Made by a program: the position numbers and the translations under genes. A stretch of DNA of 64,000 bases from Anaerolineaceae bacterium. Its GTDB lineage: Bacteria > Chloroflexota > Anaerolineae > Anaerolineales > Anaerolineaceae. The DNA lies in NCBI GenBank assembly GCA_002702705.1, contig PABH01000004.1, forward strand, positions 1-64,000. Direction: 5' to 3'. Positions 8,537 through 17,670 of this stretch are shown in pieces. Positions within the stretch are counted from its first letter, which is position 1. Every line of letters starts with the position of its first letter. The notes under the pieces were generated by a model. That model did not search any database, was not told the origin of the DNA, and saw only the letters and a list, made by a program, of their open reading frames with translations.

Positions 8537-9592
8537 TTAAGAAAGCAGATCAATCAGGTCACTAAAAACACCGGCAGCGGTGACTTCCACCCCAGCCCCG
8601 GGGCCGGAAATGACCAGAGGAAACTCTGCATATCGTTTACTGGTAAATGAGAAATAATTGCCGGGGCCGTTTAATGCACCCAACGGGCTGTTTTTTGGTA
8701 CGCTGGTTAAGCCGACAGTTCCGCCCTGTGGTGTAATCCGAGCGAGATACCGCAGCACCTGACCAGAAGCAGCGGCTTGATCTACTTTTTGTTGGTAATC
8801 TGCGTTTAAGGTCGGTATTGTATCCATAAATTGAGACACGGAAAGGGAACCCAATGCTGTAGGATAAAAAGGTTCTACCTTTAAATCGGACATTTCTAAA
8901 GGCCATCCGGCGGTACGAGCTAAAATCAATGCTTTGCGGGCTACATCAAAACCGCTCAGGTCATCACGCGGGTCGGGTTCCGTATAGCCTAACTCAAAAG
9001 CCTGTGTTACCGCCTGGCTGTAGGTTAAACCACTTTCCATCTGGCTGCAAAGATAGCCCAGCGTCCCGCTCATCACCCCTTCCATAAGGACAATTTCGTC
9101 CTGGCTGTTAATTAACGATTGCAGAGAACGGATGACGGGCAGACCGGCTCCCACTGTGGATTCGTATTTGACCTTTTCTTGATTAAAAAATGGTTCGGCT
9201 TGTGTCCATGGAGCGCTGTGATTGTTTTTATTTGCAAAAATCAAACGACTGCCAGCCTCAAGAGCCTGATGAATTGTTGTTTGTTTGGCAGCCGTGGTGT
9301 CAATCACAATCGTTTCGGTGTTGTAAAGAGCACGAAGCTGTTCCAATGGAATATAACCAGACAGGTTTAAAAGTGATAAACCCGCTTCTTTATTTGTTAA
9401 TACCTGATCTATTACATCGGCAGTTAAGGGATCCCCACTTACCGCCCCCTGACTATCTGCCAGTGCGGTAAACTGAACAGAAATTCCTTTGGTTTTTAGT
9501 ACTTCTTTGGCGGCTTGAATCTGCCGGATCAAAGCACGGCCTACTTTCCCCACCCCAAGGAGAATGATATTTACGGGCATTGTTGATTTCAT
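8537..9592 (-). CDS. hom: Homoserine dehydrogenase
   Basis: It reduces aspartate semialdehyde to homoserine. The nucleotide-binding motif is LLGVGKVGRALI, followed by the catalytic-domain stretch GLPVIRSLQ, then EGVMSGTLGYL, and GYTEPDPRDDLSGFDVARK, the family signature. There is no C-terminal ACT domain, so feedback control by that domain is absent. The ORF can start at 9637, but AAAGGA about 7 nt before the ATG at 9592 favours 351 residues. It is the first gene of the hom-asd-DUF692 operon. Confidence 0.93.
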   Translation of the reverse strand: MKSTMPVNIILLGVGKVGRALIRQIQAAKEVLKTKGISVQFTALADSQGAVSGDPLTADVIDQVLTNKEAGLSLLNLSGYIPLEQLRALYNTETIVIDTTAAKQTTIHQALEAGSRLIFANKNNHSAPWTQAEPFFNQEKVKYESTVGAGLPVIRSLQSLINSQDEIVLMEGVMSGTLGYLCSQMESGLTYSQAVTQAFELGYTEPDPRDDLSGFDVARKALILARTAGWPLEMSDLKVEPFYPTALGSLSVSQFMDTIPTLNADYQQKVDQAAASGQVLRYLARITPQGGTVGLTSVPKNSPLGALNGPGNYFSFTSKRYAEFPLVISGPGAGVEVTAAGVFSDLIDLLS

Positions 9593-9682
9593 GTGAATGT
9601 CCTTTGAAAAGAGAGGTGTTTCAATTCTAACGGGCAAGCGGCCTCTCTTGCAAGGGGCATGTTCACATATTTTTGTTTTAAT

Positions 9683-10642
9683 TTAAAACCGATTTTCTAA
9701 GGCAACAATTAACTGAGGCAATTCATCCAGTGCGTGCTGTTTCCAGGCTTCGTTTTGTTCAGAATCGGGCTGCATATAGACGTCATTGATGGCGCAGGGT
9801 ATTTGTAATAGGCGGTATAACATTAATCGTCCGGCATCCGCGCGCTGCCCATATCCCTGCCAAAACGCGTCACGCCAGTCATCAAACATCCAAGTGAATG
9901 GCGGGTGGATCAGAAACGATAGATCATAAGCGGCATCCCACCACATGGTATCACCCAGGGCGCTGGTTCGGCTTACCTGCCAGAAATTGGTTTCGTTTTT
10001 TTCCAAATAAATGGCCCAGGGAAACGGGCTGCTGTGTACCATAACCGGGGTGTGGTCTTGTAAAAAATCTATATTTTTTTCCCATAACTCTACCATGCGC
10101 TGTTGCTGAATTTCCGCGATTAAGCCGGATTGCACCATTTGTTCTGTGCTGCCGTGACGAATCTCGTTTTCCAGCATGTATTCAGTCGGTGAGGTAGGGA
10201 AGACTTCCAGCGGATTCTCCAACCATACCCCGGATTGAGGGCCGCGGATTTGGTGGAGTTGAGCATAATATCGGCCAACCGCTTCATATACGGGCAGCAT
10301 TTCTTCTTGCGTTAGTTCTTTCATTAATAAATCCAGACGTTTGCCGCGTCCTGCCACCAAAATCAAGTATGGGTATTCGATTAATTTACCACTGGCATCA
10401 GCAACCAGAATTTGTTCATACGGCATTTTACTGGCTTTTAAGATATCAGACACCATTTTTTCATGAATAGTGGAATCCAACCAGTCTTTGACGACATGGA
10501 ATTTAACGACTAAACGCCCTCCGTTTTTCATTGTGACATAAAAAATGCGGCGCACCCATGTTCCTCGATCTTCGATCGAATGTACTTCCGCTTTTGGAAA
10601 ATGGTGGTGTATCAGTCTGACAATATCTGAGGAACGAATCAT
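9683..10642 (-). CDS. Aminoglycoside phosphotransferase/choline kinase-fold protein with altered catalytic loop
   Basis: The 319-residue protein looks like the APH/choline kinase fold, with a candidate ATP-binding lysine in VVKFHV (residue 47) and a long helical C-lobe. Where active members have HGDxxxxN, this one reads MVHSSPFPW, so the catalytic Asp is missing. An acidic patch, ALGDTMWWDAAYDLSFL, stands where the metal-binding Asp is expected. It may be a pseudokinase or bind an unusual substrate. GGAGG six bases before ATG is a strong ribosome site. It is divergent from the metallophosphoesterase gene. Confidence 0.68.
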   Translation of the reverse strand: MIRSSDIVRLIHHHFPKAEVHSIEDRGTWVRRIFYVTMKNGGRLVVKFHVVKDWLDSTIHEKMVSDILKASKMPYEQILVADASGKLIEYPYLILVAGRGKRLDLLMKELTQEEMLPVYEAVGRYYAQLHQIRGPQSGVWLENPLEVFPTSPTEYMLENEIRHGSTEQMVQSGLIAEIQQQRMVELWEKNIDFLQDHTPVMVHSSPFPWAIYLEKNETNFWQVSRTSALGDTMWWDAAYDLSFLIHPPFTWMFDDWRDAFWQGYGQRADAGRLMLYRLLQIPCAINDVYMQPDSEQNEAWKQHALDELPQLIVALENRF

Positions 10643-10777
10643 AGTTTTCCTCCTTTATCCTATTTTACAGATTTTTTACACAAAATGTTGTGCAAATAAT
10701 TAACAAGTTTGCTAAAATACGGAAATCGAGAATTTAATGGTTTTTTTAATAGGCATATTCAGAAAAAGGGGCGTGTT

Positions 10778-11635
10778 GTGGAATCATCACGGTTAATGGT
10801 TTTGTCCGATATACATGGAAATTTACCGGTTTTAAAACAGGTGTTGAAAGACGCAGAGAAATATAAACCGGCTTATATTCTGGTAACGGGGGATATATGT
10901 GGTGGCCCAAATCAAGATGAAAGTATCCGCATGTTACAAGATTATAAGGCGCACTATATTAATGGTAATTGGGAACAAAATATATTTAAGTACCTGGACC
11001 AGCCAACAGAAGATCCAAGAAACCAATTGCACCAGTATGATTACTTAAAATGGTGCAGCCAAAATGTTTCAACCAAATCGCTCAAACAGCTGAGAAACCG
11101 CCCTTACCAGAGTCTATTTTCCTTACCTGGAAAAGACCCGATTCGCATTGCACATGGTGCACCGGATAATCCCTTTACCCTCATTTATCCTGAAACCAAC
11201 CTGACAGAGATTTTAGAGAAAATTGAGGAAACTGTATTTGTTTGCGGCCATACGCACAGCCCTTGGATTGTGAATCGTAATGAAAAATTAGCGATTAACC
11301 CTGGCTCGTTGTTTAACACCATAACGCACAAAAGTGAGGCTACCTACGGATTATTAGAATGGGACGGTAAACAATGGCAGGCAGAAATAAAAAAAGTGCC
11401 TTTTGATTTTAGCCAAGTTGTTCAGGCATTTGAAAGCAGTGGATTGTTAAAATACGGTGGCCCTCTGGCGAAGGCTGTATTATTGAGCATTCAATCCGGT
11501 TTGAATATTTCCCAAACTTTTGTTGATTATGCTGTCAGTATGGCAAAAGTTTCCAGCCCAAACGCGGAATTTGTTCCCAATGCCATTTGGGAAGAGGCGG
11601 AAAAAAGCTTCGATTGGAAAAAATATTACAATTAA
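10778..11635 (+). CDS. Metallophosphoesterase, YfcE-like
   Basis: The calcineurin-type metal-binding motifs are LSDIHGN, VTGDICGG, INGNWE, AHGAP and VCGHTHSPW, in the order expected for a dinuclear metal phosphodiesterase. The ORF can be opened from a TTG at 10709, but the GTG at 10778 has AAGGGG six bases upstream and begins right before the first motif. That start gives 285 residues. The C-terminal ~80 residues are helical and not part of the core domain. The substrate is unknown. It ends in a TTAA shared with the convergent gene. Confidence 0.85.
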   Translation: MESSRLMVLSDIHGNLPVLKQVLKDAEKYKPAYILVTGDICGGPNQDESIRMLQDYKAHYINGNWEQNIFKYLDQPTEDPRNQLHQYDYLKWCSQNVSTKSLKQLRNRPYQSLFSLPGKDPIRIAHGAPDNPFTLIYPETNLTEILEKIEETVFVCGHTHSPWIVNRNEKLAINPGSLFNTITHKSEATYGLLEWDGKQWQAEIKKVPFDFSQVVQAFESSGLLKYGGPLAKAVLLSIQSGLNISQTFVDYAVSMAKVSSPNAEFVPNAIWEEAEKSFDWKKYYN

Positions 11636-13266
11636 TGTTTATAAAAAAGTATCACTGGCAAATAGGATTCCAGACTCGGCCAGAAGATAACATTCGATAA
11701 ACCGGACCATAAATTTTCACTGTTTTTCGCTTTTAATGCAAAATAAAGTGTGCCTTCAGAATAGGGTAGACTGGAACTGTACGAATTGGTTCCGGCCGGC
11801 AGCCCACTGACGAGCATTTGGGCTGTATCCCAATTGGTCGTGGTGATTACTTGGGTGGACCAACGAATCTCCGTATATGCCGTGCCGCTGCTTTCCGTCC
11901 AGGTTAAAGAAAATTGTAATTCTCCCCCAGAAAGCAGCTCATTCTCCAACTGTAGATCTCGGATGGCAGCCGGTGCGGAAAGGTAAAATTCATCCGCACC
12001 AATATCCGCTGCACTGCCGTTTGGACGTGTCTGGCCATCCAAATCGTCACTCACTCCGGTTGGCAAGCTGACCTGATTTATTGCTGCTGTGGCCGATGAT
12101 TTCAGGTGCAAATCCCCTGCAGCGGCATTAACAAACCAGCTGGATTGAGCAGTGGTTAAATTTCCTCCACTGGCAGCTGATGCCCCATCCCGCTGCATTA
12201 GTTGGTCATTCACCAGGTTATTATACAAATCGATATTGGTGTTTGGAAATCGCCATTCAATGGCGGTAAATGTTTTTGATGAGTTGGCTGTATAGACCGT
12301 GTTATGTACAACATCTGAATTGCAATTATTCCACAGGCAGATGCCGCAGTCGAAACCGTATTCCGAGTTAAATAAAGCGCCATCATTTACAGCGATAAAG
12401 TTGTTTTTTACTGTGCCGCCAAAATGATCCACATATCCACTGGTTTCAGGGCAAGGATCGTCCTCATAGGTACGGGCATCACCACTGGTTGACAAACCAA
12501 ATCCAATACCCCGGGCATTATCCATCAGAATATTACGCTCAACGATGGTATCCCGGCTGCCGCGCCAAAAATGAACGGCATGTTCTGAAAGTCCACTCTC
12601 ACACCAGAAGCCGGAAATGGTGTTATCACGCACAACCCAGTTTTTTGCCTGGTGACCATCCACGCCACCGGTATAACAGTTATTTCGGATAAATGGGCGA
12701 CCCGAATCTGTTAATTCAATCAGGGAGCAGGCAATCTCGCCGTTATCCGGATAACCACCGTTGGTTCCGGGATTAATCTTAATTGCCTGTTCACCCGGAT
12801 CGATAATATGTAGATTATAAAGATTGGTGTTTAACGTATTCTCTCCATCTGTTACCACATGGATTGGGTGGGTATACGCTTGTTTTAAGGTTAGATCGGC
12901 AATAACCACATTTGATTTTGTAATCGTGATCATTTCTGTGGTCTGGTAATTTCCATCCAGAATCACGGCTTCCCGATTACCGGAAGCGGAACGTAAGGTG
13001 AGATTTGATACGTCTAACCACAAGTAACTGCCATTGAGATGATAGGTACCGTCAGCGAGCAGAATTACATCCCCCGAAAGCGCTGTATTAACCGCTTGCA
13101 CCAAGTCTGCTACAGAGTTTACAGTGACCGTTCGCCCCACCGAAGCCGGTAACGGGGCACAGGCAGCGGGCAGGTATTCCTCAAGGAAGGTTGCGCCTGC
13201 TGTTTGTTGGTAGCTCAATAAAAAAACAAATAATAACAAAATTACAAAAGAGCTTATCTTTTTCAT
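11632..13266 (-). CDS. Secreted parallel beta-helix protein with choice-of-anchor-type end
   Basis: After a signal peptide (KKISSFVILLLFVFLLSY) comes a right-handed beta-helix of the pectate-lyase/CSLREA type: short Val/Asn/Asp-rich turns such as NLTLRSAS, NVVIADLTLK and NNCYTGGVDGHQAKNWVVRD. A DLDGQTRPNGSAADIGADEF segment, typical of such surface proteins, follows. The last third is fibronectin-III-like. It ends in YLPVILFYKH; similar short aromatic C-terminal tails are common on secreted proteins of Chloroflexota. GGGAG before ATG 13266 sets the start. No catalytic residues can be assigned. It may bind or process polysaccharide. Confidence 0.75.
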   Translation of the reverse strand: MKKISSFVILLLFVFLLSYQQTAGATFLEEYLPAACAPLPASVGRTVTVNSVADLVQAVNTALSGDVILLADGTYHLNGSYLWLDVSNLTLRSASGNREAVILDGNYQTTEMITITKSNVVIADLTLKQAYTHPIHVVTDGENTLNTNLYNLHIIDPGEQAIKINPGTNGGYPDNGEIACSLIELTDSGRPFIRNNCYTGGVDGHQAKNWVVRDNTISGFWCESGLSEHAVHFWRGSRDTIVERNILMDNARGIGFGLSTSGDARTYEDDPCPETSGYVDHFGGTVKNNFIAVNDGALFNSEYGFDCGICLWNNCNSDVVHNTVYTANSSKTFTAIEWRFPNTNIDLYNNLVNDQLMQRDGASAASGGNLTTAQSSWFVNAAAGDLHLKSSATAAINQVSLPTGVSDDLDGQTRPNGSAADIGADEFYLSAPAAIRDLQLENELLSGGELQFSLTWTESSGTAYTEIRWSTQVITTTNWDTAQMLVSGLPAGTNSYSSSLPYSEGTLYFALKAKNSENLWSGLSNVIFWPSLESYLPVILFYKH

Positions 13267-13461
13267 CACACACTCCCAACCCACACAATGCCAGGCGGGT
13301 TATTAAGAAGTGTACAAGATTTTAAAGTTTGACCGATTAACAGTTTCCAAACAGATTTCACCACGGACCATCCTGCTTTTTTGTCCTATTTAATTTAGGA
13401 AATGTTAAACCTGGCGGTGAAAAGGTTTTAAGAAATCGTTTATTGTTCATTTTTATTTAAC

Positions 13462-13497
13462 AAAAAAACCTTCTCCCGTTATGTCAGGAGAAGGTTT
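13462..13497 (-). terminator. Rho-independent terminator of the sigma/anti-sigma operon
   Basis: The stem ACCTTCTCC/GGAGAAGGT has a run of seven T on the minus strand after it. It lies just past the stop of the membrane protein at 13512. The + strand side is followed by only four T. Confidence 0.85.
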
Positions 13498-13511
13498 TGA
13501 GATCAATAATT

Positions 13512-14582
13512 TTACGCTATTGCCGGTTCAACCAGTTGTGGTTCATCCCCGGGTAAATCGGAAAGATCAGCACTATCATGTGGTAGTTGGGTTTCTCGGA
13601 AGAATAATGTCCACACGGTTTCGAAATATGTTTCTCCTAATCCGCCGGCAAACGTGCTTGGGATGGAAACAAAGAGTAAAAAGAGGACAAACCCGATGAC
13701 GATGGCCGTGATCGCACCCTGGCTGATAGCCCAGATGGCGAAACCTATCCCGCCACCCAACAGGCCAGAGAGTACCAAGAGGATCAGTACGACCGGGATC
13801 ATAACCAGGCCAAATCCAATTTGGACACCGACCATAATCAACCATAGGATCAATACATCTTTCCAGAAGCTGCGCATCAGTTTCCAGCCGGAGCGCAGGC
13901 TTTCCATAATGCCCTTTTCATCCAACACACAGATACGTTTGGCCAGTTTCAACCAGACACCCACGAAAACGCCGATGACGACCAGAATGAGGATGGCCAG
14001 GAGCAGCAAGGCAATCCCTGCCACAATGCCAACCACTGTGGCTGCATTGTTTTCGGAAATGGCTAATAAGAAAGGTAAAGCGGCACAGCCAAACAGGATG
14101 ATTACGATAGCTGCCACCGGCAAACCCACCACCAGATCGATCAGGAATAACTGCCAGATTTTCTTTGACCAGCCCCAGCGAAAACCTTGTTTCCAGTTAA
14201 CCTTTTCACCGGTAGCTTCGTAATGATTTACCATTTTGTAATTTGCGGTTAATGCCAGGTTGCGTAGAATGGTAAATAAAACTGACAGTACCAAGATGGC
14301 GAAGCCACCTAAAATGATCCAGGGCAAGACATCCGTAAATTGAATGTTTTCAAAACGAACGGACAGATTTTTGAAGTAGTCGGCAATTTGCCGGAAAAAC
14401 TCCGTGTCGGGCAGGTTATCAAAATCGGTCTGATTCCCACGATAATTAATAGAACCCTGTCCGCCGCCACCGCCGGAACCGCCGCTGCTGCCGGTTAAGG
14501 CAAGCAGGAAACCGAACACCCACAAGGCGGGATAATGCCAGAGAATGTGCCAGGCTCGTTTGAGAAAATTTGTGTAATTCAT
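13512..14582 (-). CDS. Multi-pass membrane protein of unknown function, Chloroflexota type
   Basis: The 356-residue protein begins with a short helix and TM segment, then a low-complexity Gly/Ser stretch (TGSSGGSGGGGGQGS), then five or more TM segments. The segment LKLAKRICVLDEKGIMESL recalls cytosolic loops in glycerophosphodiester phosphodiesterase membrane-domain proteins, but no family can be named with confidence. It is the third gene of an ECF sigma/anti-sigma operon, with AAGGAG before its ATG, so it is probably part of the same envelope response. Confidence 0.7.
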   Translation of the reverse strand: MNYTNFLKRAWHILWHYPALWVFGFLLALTGSSGGSGGGGGQGSINYRGNQTDFDNLPDTEFFRQIADYFKNLSVRFENIQFTDVLPWIILGGFAILVLSVLFTILRNLALTANYKMVNHYEATGEKVNWKQGFRWGWSKKIWQLFLIDLVVGLPVAAIVIILFGCAALPFLLAISENNAATVVGIVAGIALLLLAILILVVIGVFVGVWLKLAKRICVLDEKGIMESLRSGWKLMRSFWKDVLILWLIMVGVQIGFGLVMIPVVLILLVLSGLLGGGIGFAIWAISQGAITAIVIGFVLFLLFVSIPSTFAGGLGETYFETVWTLFFRETQLPHDSADLSDLPGDEPQLVEPAIA

Positions 14583-14592
14583 TGTTAACTCC

Positions 14593-15189
14593 TTATTGAT
14601 TAAAAAAAGTTTGTTGTTTTTGTTGCGTAAGCTGATTGGACCAACCCAAAACCAGCCAAGATAAATAAATCAGCATCAGTAATCCGGTTAGTGCAATGCT
14701 GGTAAATGTGAGTGACCCATAAACGAATCCCCAACCGCTGAAAGTGAACCACTGTTCAAAAAAAAGCTGGAGCCAGGGCACTGTCGTCTGAATTAAACCT
14801 GGTAGTGCTGCGGCCTGATCTACCAGCGTATCTACACCGGGTACGAGCAGCAAGAGGTTGCTGATCAGGTTTATGACTTGAGTGAATGTCAGTAAAATCA
14901 ATAAACCGATCGATCCTATCAACCAGAAGCCACCAGTTCGAGGTTTTTTGAAAACTCTTGTTTGTTCCCGAGGTAAAAGCATATTAATATCATGGATAAA
15001 CTGTTCCGTATTTTTAAAGGTATCCGGTAATTGATAGGTTTGCAGCAGACCGGAAAGTTTTTCACGCTCGTTTATCAGCTCCAAACACTGTGGGCAGGTT
15101 TCCAGGTGTTTTTCAAACTTCGCGATTTGTTTTTCATTTAATTCACCATCAAGGTATGCATCAATCCAGGTTTCAATGTGTTGATTCAT
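14593..15189 (-). CDS. Anti-sigma factor with zinc-finger (zf-HC2) and membrane anchor
   Basis: The N-terminus has the ZAS motif His-x3-Cys-x2-Cys in KHLETCPQCLEL, which in the family holds zinc and binds the cognate ECF sigma factor. After a linker there are two or three TM segments (GSIGLLILLTFTQVINLI and a last one near residue 165), so it can sequester the sigma factor at the membrane. It overlaps the sigma gene by 4 nt (ATGA), with the ribosome site GGAGGACGT inside the sigma gene end. The signal sensed is unknown. Confidence 0.88.
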   Translation of the reverse strand: MNQHIETWIDAYLDGELNEKQIAKFEKHLETCPQCLELINEREKLSGLLQTYQLPDTFKNTEQFIHDINMLLPREQTRVFKKPRTGGFWLIGSIGLLILLTFTQVINLISNLLLLVPGVDTLVDQAAALPGLIQTTVPWLQLFFEQWFTFSGWGFVYGSLTFTSIALTGLLMLIYLSWLVLGWSNQLTQQKQQTFFNQ

Positions 15190-15746
15190 ACGTCCTCCAA
15201 ACTGGGTCTTAACGCGTTGGCTAAGGTTTTTCTAGCATAATTTAATCTTGACATCACGGTTCCCACAGGGATATCCAAAGTCTCTGATATTTCTTTGTAA
15301 CTTAATTCTTCATATTCCCGTAAGATCAAAACCGTGCGGCTTGTTTCCGGCAAACTCAGAATCGTTCTTTTTACAAGCTGGGTTTGTTCTTCCTTCATGA
15401 GATGTCTTTCCACTTTAAAAGATTGGCTAATGACAGTGTTCTCAATGTCCACAACCGGTTTTTCCCGGCGCAGCATATCTAAGGCTGCATTGATGGCAAT
15501 ACGATATAACCAGCTTCGAAAACTTGCAGATGGTTGGTAATTTGGTAAGTTTTGCCAGGCGCGGATGAATGCATTTTGGGCTGCGTCTTCCGCGATGTGC
15601 ATTTCACCACACATACGATATACCACACGGATCACTGCCTGATGGTATTTAGAAACCAGATCTCCAAACGCATCACGATCACCGTTTTGGGCGCGGGAAA
15701 TCAGTTCGGTTTCCATATCTATTTGTTGTATGCTTGCAACAACCAT
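15186..15746 (-). CDS. ECF-family RNA polymerase sigma factor
   Basis: Region 2 is seen in DAAQNAFIRAWQNL and SFRSWLYRIAINAALDML, and region 4 in YKEISETLDIPVGTVMSRLN. The 186-residue length and lack of other regions mark an ECF (group 4) factor. It is first in an operon with its anti-sigma factor and a membrane protein. An internal ATG ten codons on (METELISRAQNG) would also fit the family N-terminus. Confidence 0.92.
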   Translation of the reverse strand: MVVASIQQIDMETELISRAQNGDRDAFGDLVSKYHQAVIRVVYRMCGEMHIAEDAAQNAFIRAWQNLPNYQPSASFRSWLYRIAINAALDMLRREKPVVDIENTVISQSFKVERHLMKEEQTQLVKRTILSLPETSRTVLILREYEELSYKEISETLDIPVGTVMSRLNYARKTLANALRPSLEDV

Positions 15747-16036
15747 CGTCTTTTTTGTGCCTTTCTATAAATATAACGAAGTTCACTTCGGATTTATTCG
15801 ATTATACGGTGTGCCGTTAATTTTATTTCCATTGGGTTATTGCAAAAGCATAGCCTTTTTAACGTGTTGTTGAAGCAAGACGGTATCATTGGCTGGAGAA
15901 AAATCCAAAAGCTTTCTGAATTTACGTTACAAAAGACACAGATAAAAGGATGCATAAGTATTTATGTAGACTTGTGCATCCTTCCAGGTCTTTTTAATAA
16001 TGGATAATAAGACTTTTATAAAAGAAATAATTCGTT
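15747..16036. other. Intergenic region upstream of ECF operon
   Basis: This gap holds the sigma-operon promoter region, in which no clear consensus was recognised, and the terminator of the DUF5680 gene at 15948-15981. No further gene was seen. Confidence 0.5.
15948..15981 (-). terminator. Terminator of the DUF5680 gene
   Basis: The stem GGATGCATAAGT/ACTTGTGCATCC is 12 bp with a single G-T pair and a 10-nt loop. On the minus strand it is followed by TTTTATC. It lies about 55 nt past the stop of the gene at 16037. Confidence 0.75.
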
Positions 16037-16513
16037 TTATCCCACCGAACGAATTTTTCCCCCGTGGAAGTAGAGTTGATAGATTTTTTCACCTTTGTAA
16101 AAGACAAGTTCTTTACCGCGAAACCAGGTTAGATCACCTTCCACAGTGCATGTATATCGAAATTCCCCTTCGCTGTATTCTTCCGGTCCGCGGAATGGCA
16201 TTTCTTCGGGTACCTGCAGTAAGGTTGATTTTAAGAATTGACCAAAACCAGTGGGTGTTTTTTCTGTGGTCATCCGTCCAAAATAATTCATTCCCCAAAC
16301 AGGCTTATTTTGATACCATACCGCTTCTTCCCCTAAAAAGTCCAAATCACCCAGATAGGAATCCAGGTAAACCAACTCTCCTTCTTTAAATGTCAGGTCT
16401 TTGGAAGTAGGTCGAGAGGATTTTGTAAAATCCCCGCCGCCAGCATAGGTGTTTTGTTTTGCCTTAATTAAAAACTGAGTAAATGTGTGGGTTTCCAGAA
16501 TGGATTGTGACAT
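16037..16513 (-). CDS. DUF5680 domain protein
   Basis: The roughly 158-residue protein matches the DUF5680 pattern: FLIKAKQNTYAGGG near the start, ELVYLDSYLGDLDFLGEEAVW in the middle (positions ~50-70), WGMNYFGRM, and a TWFRGKE...YQLYFHGG end. The function of the family is unknown; some members are fused to HTH regulators. GGGAGG ahead of the ATG at 16513 is a better start than the upstream in-frame ATG. It is monocistronic with its own terminator. Confidence 0.8.
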   Translation of the reverse strand: MSQSILETHTFTQFLIKAKQNTYAGGGDFTKSSRPTSKDLTFKEGELVYLDSYLGDLDFLGEEAVWYQNKPVWGMNYFGRMTTEKTPTGFGQFLKSTLLQVPEEMPFRGPEEYSEGEFRYTCTVEGDLTWFRGKELVFYKGEKIYQLYFHGGKIRSVG

Positions 16514-16604
16514 ACAGCCTCCCATAGAACAGCTTGGAATTTAATTTTACTCGGGAATCATGGATTAAAACAGAACGCTTGTAAAGAAGATATGAGCAAA
16601 CTTA

Positions 16605-17534
16605 TTAATGGATCTCCTTGGCGATTGAATCCAACAAAGGGGATATATTATGGAGCAACCAGGAACCGAACGGGTCAGGTAAAGATATTTGCTCTTGCCA
16701 ATTTTTGTCTTCAAAAAAAGTGTCATAACGGCAGGTAACCACTTGGTGAATATCCTTCGGTTTCTTTTGGGTTGGATAATTTTTATGCATATGGAGTGGG
16801 TAATTAATTTGATAGGGCAGTTCGAACCACTCTTCAAAAGGCAGCACGTGGGTCAACATGGCGGATAACACGGCTTGATGGATAAATATCTTGTAGAGCG
16901 GATGTATTTCATAATAAGGCGTAATTTCAGGGTGCTGGTAGATTTTATTGAAGGCGGATCCCCATTGATGTAATAAACCGGCTTCTGGTCGAACGACCAA
17001 CATGCCCGCGTTGATATAGGGACGCAAATGAATTTGATCTACTGAGGTTAAAATGGGAAAGACTTTATCCGGCGAAACCTGATTATGTTGGTATAGCGTT
17101 TCCCAAAAATCATCCGGCGGTTCATCATAAGGCGACCCAATATTTTTGTGATCTACCGGGCGGTATCCCAACGTTTTTCCTGCTGGCAAAATCAGTTCAT
17201 TTGGCTCCTGAATGATCAGACTGTCTCGATCCAGCCAGACCAGTAACTGACTGGTTCCTTTTATGAGTGTTTCAGCTAAACCAGCGATCATCGATTTGAC
17301 AGCAAAGGGAAAATTGATCAGGTCTTCTGCTAATTCCACAGTTTGTAATTGAACCCGGTATTTTTCTAATTGGGTTACTGTATCTTTTGAAAGCGGACTG
17401 CTCTCTAACGTCATAACCCAAACCGGTGCATTTTTGTAGATACCGCCAAATTGACGTAGACTTTTTGTAAATAGAAGGGTTTCTTGTTCCGCCCTGCCTG
17501 GTTTGGCAAATAATGCAAAAGTGATCGCTTCCAT
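16605..17534 (-). CDS. Glycosyltransferase-like protein of unknown function
   Basis: The 309-residue soluble protein has features of a GT-A nucleotide-sugar fold: an N-terminal beta-alpha-beta start (ITFALFAKPGRAEQ), a DxD-like WLDRDSLI near residue 120, and YINAGMLVVRP, similar to the acceptor-side strand of GT8-like enzymes. It also has many His and aromatic residues. It is not assignable to a named family by eye. It has no clear ribosome site and no operon partner. Confidence 0.5.
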   Translation of the reverse strand: MEAITFALFAKPGRAEQETLLFTKSLRQFGGIYKNAPVWVMTLESSPLSKDTVTQLEKYRVQLQTVELAEDLINFPFAVKSMIAGLAETLIKGTSQLLVWLDRDSLIIQEPNELILPAGKTLGYRPVDHKNIGSPYDEPPDDFWETLYQHNQVSPDKVFPILTSVDQIHLRPYINAGMLVVRPEAGLLHQWGSAFNKIYQHPEITPYYEIHPLYKIFIHQAVLSAMLTHVLPFEEWFELPYQINYPLHMHKNYPTQKKPKDIHQVVTCRYDTFFEDKNWQEQISLPDPFGSWLLHNISPLLDSIAKEIH

Positions 17535-17595
17535 AAGTATAGTGTAACAAAAACTTCAAAAAATTGTTCAAAAACAAAGGATTAATCATAAAAAC

Positions 17596-17613
17596 CCTGG
17601 TCCAATGACCAGG
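17596..17613. terminator. Hairpin between divergent units (possibly bidirectional terminator)
   Basis: A perfect 7-bp stem, CCTGGTC-CAAT-GACCAGG, is followed on the + strand by TGTTATTTTTT and on the minus strand by GTTTTTA. It lies in the 5' region of the glycosyltransferase-like gene, so it might also be a leader hairpin. Confidence 0.5.
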
Positions 17614-17670
17614 TGTTATTTTTTCTGTTTTTTGATAGACTTTGAATCGGTTATTAAATCCAGGCTAAGA

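Noticed and set aside
13654-14223. 189-residue ORF antisense to the membrane protein gene
   Set aside because: Its Thr/Pro/Arg-rich composition is what is expected from the complement of TM codons; no start signal.
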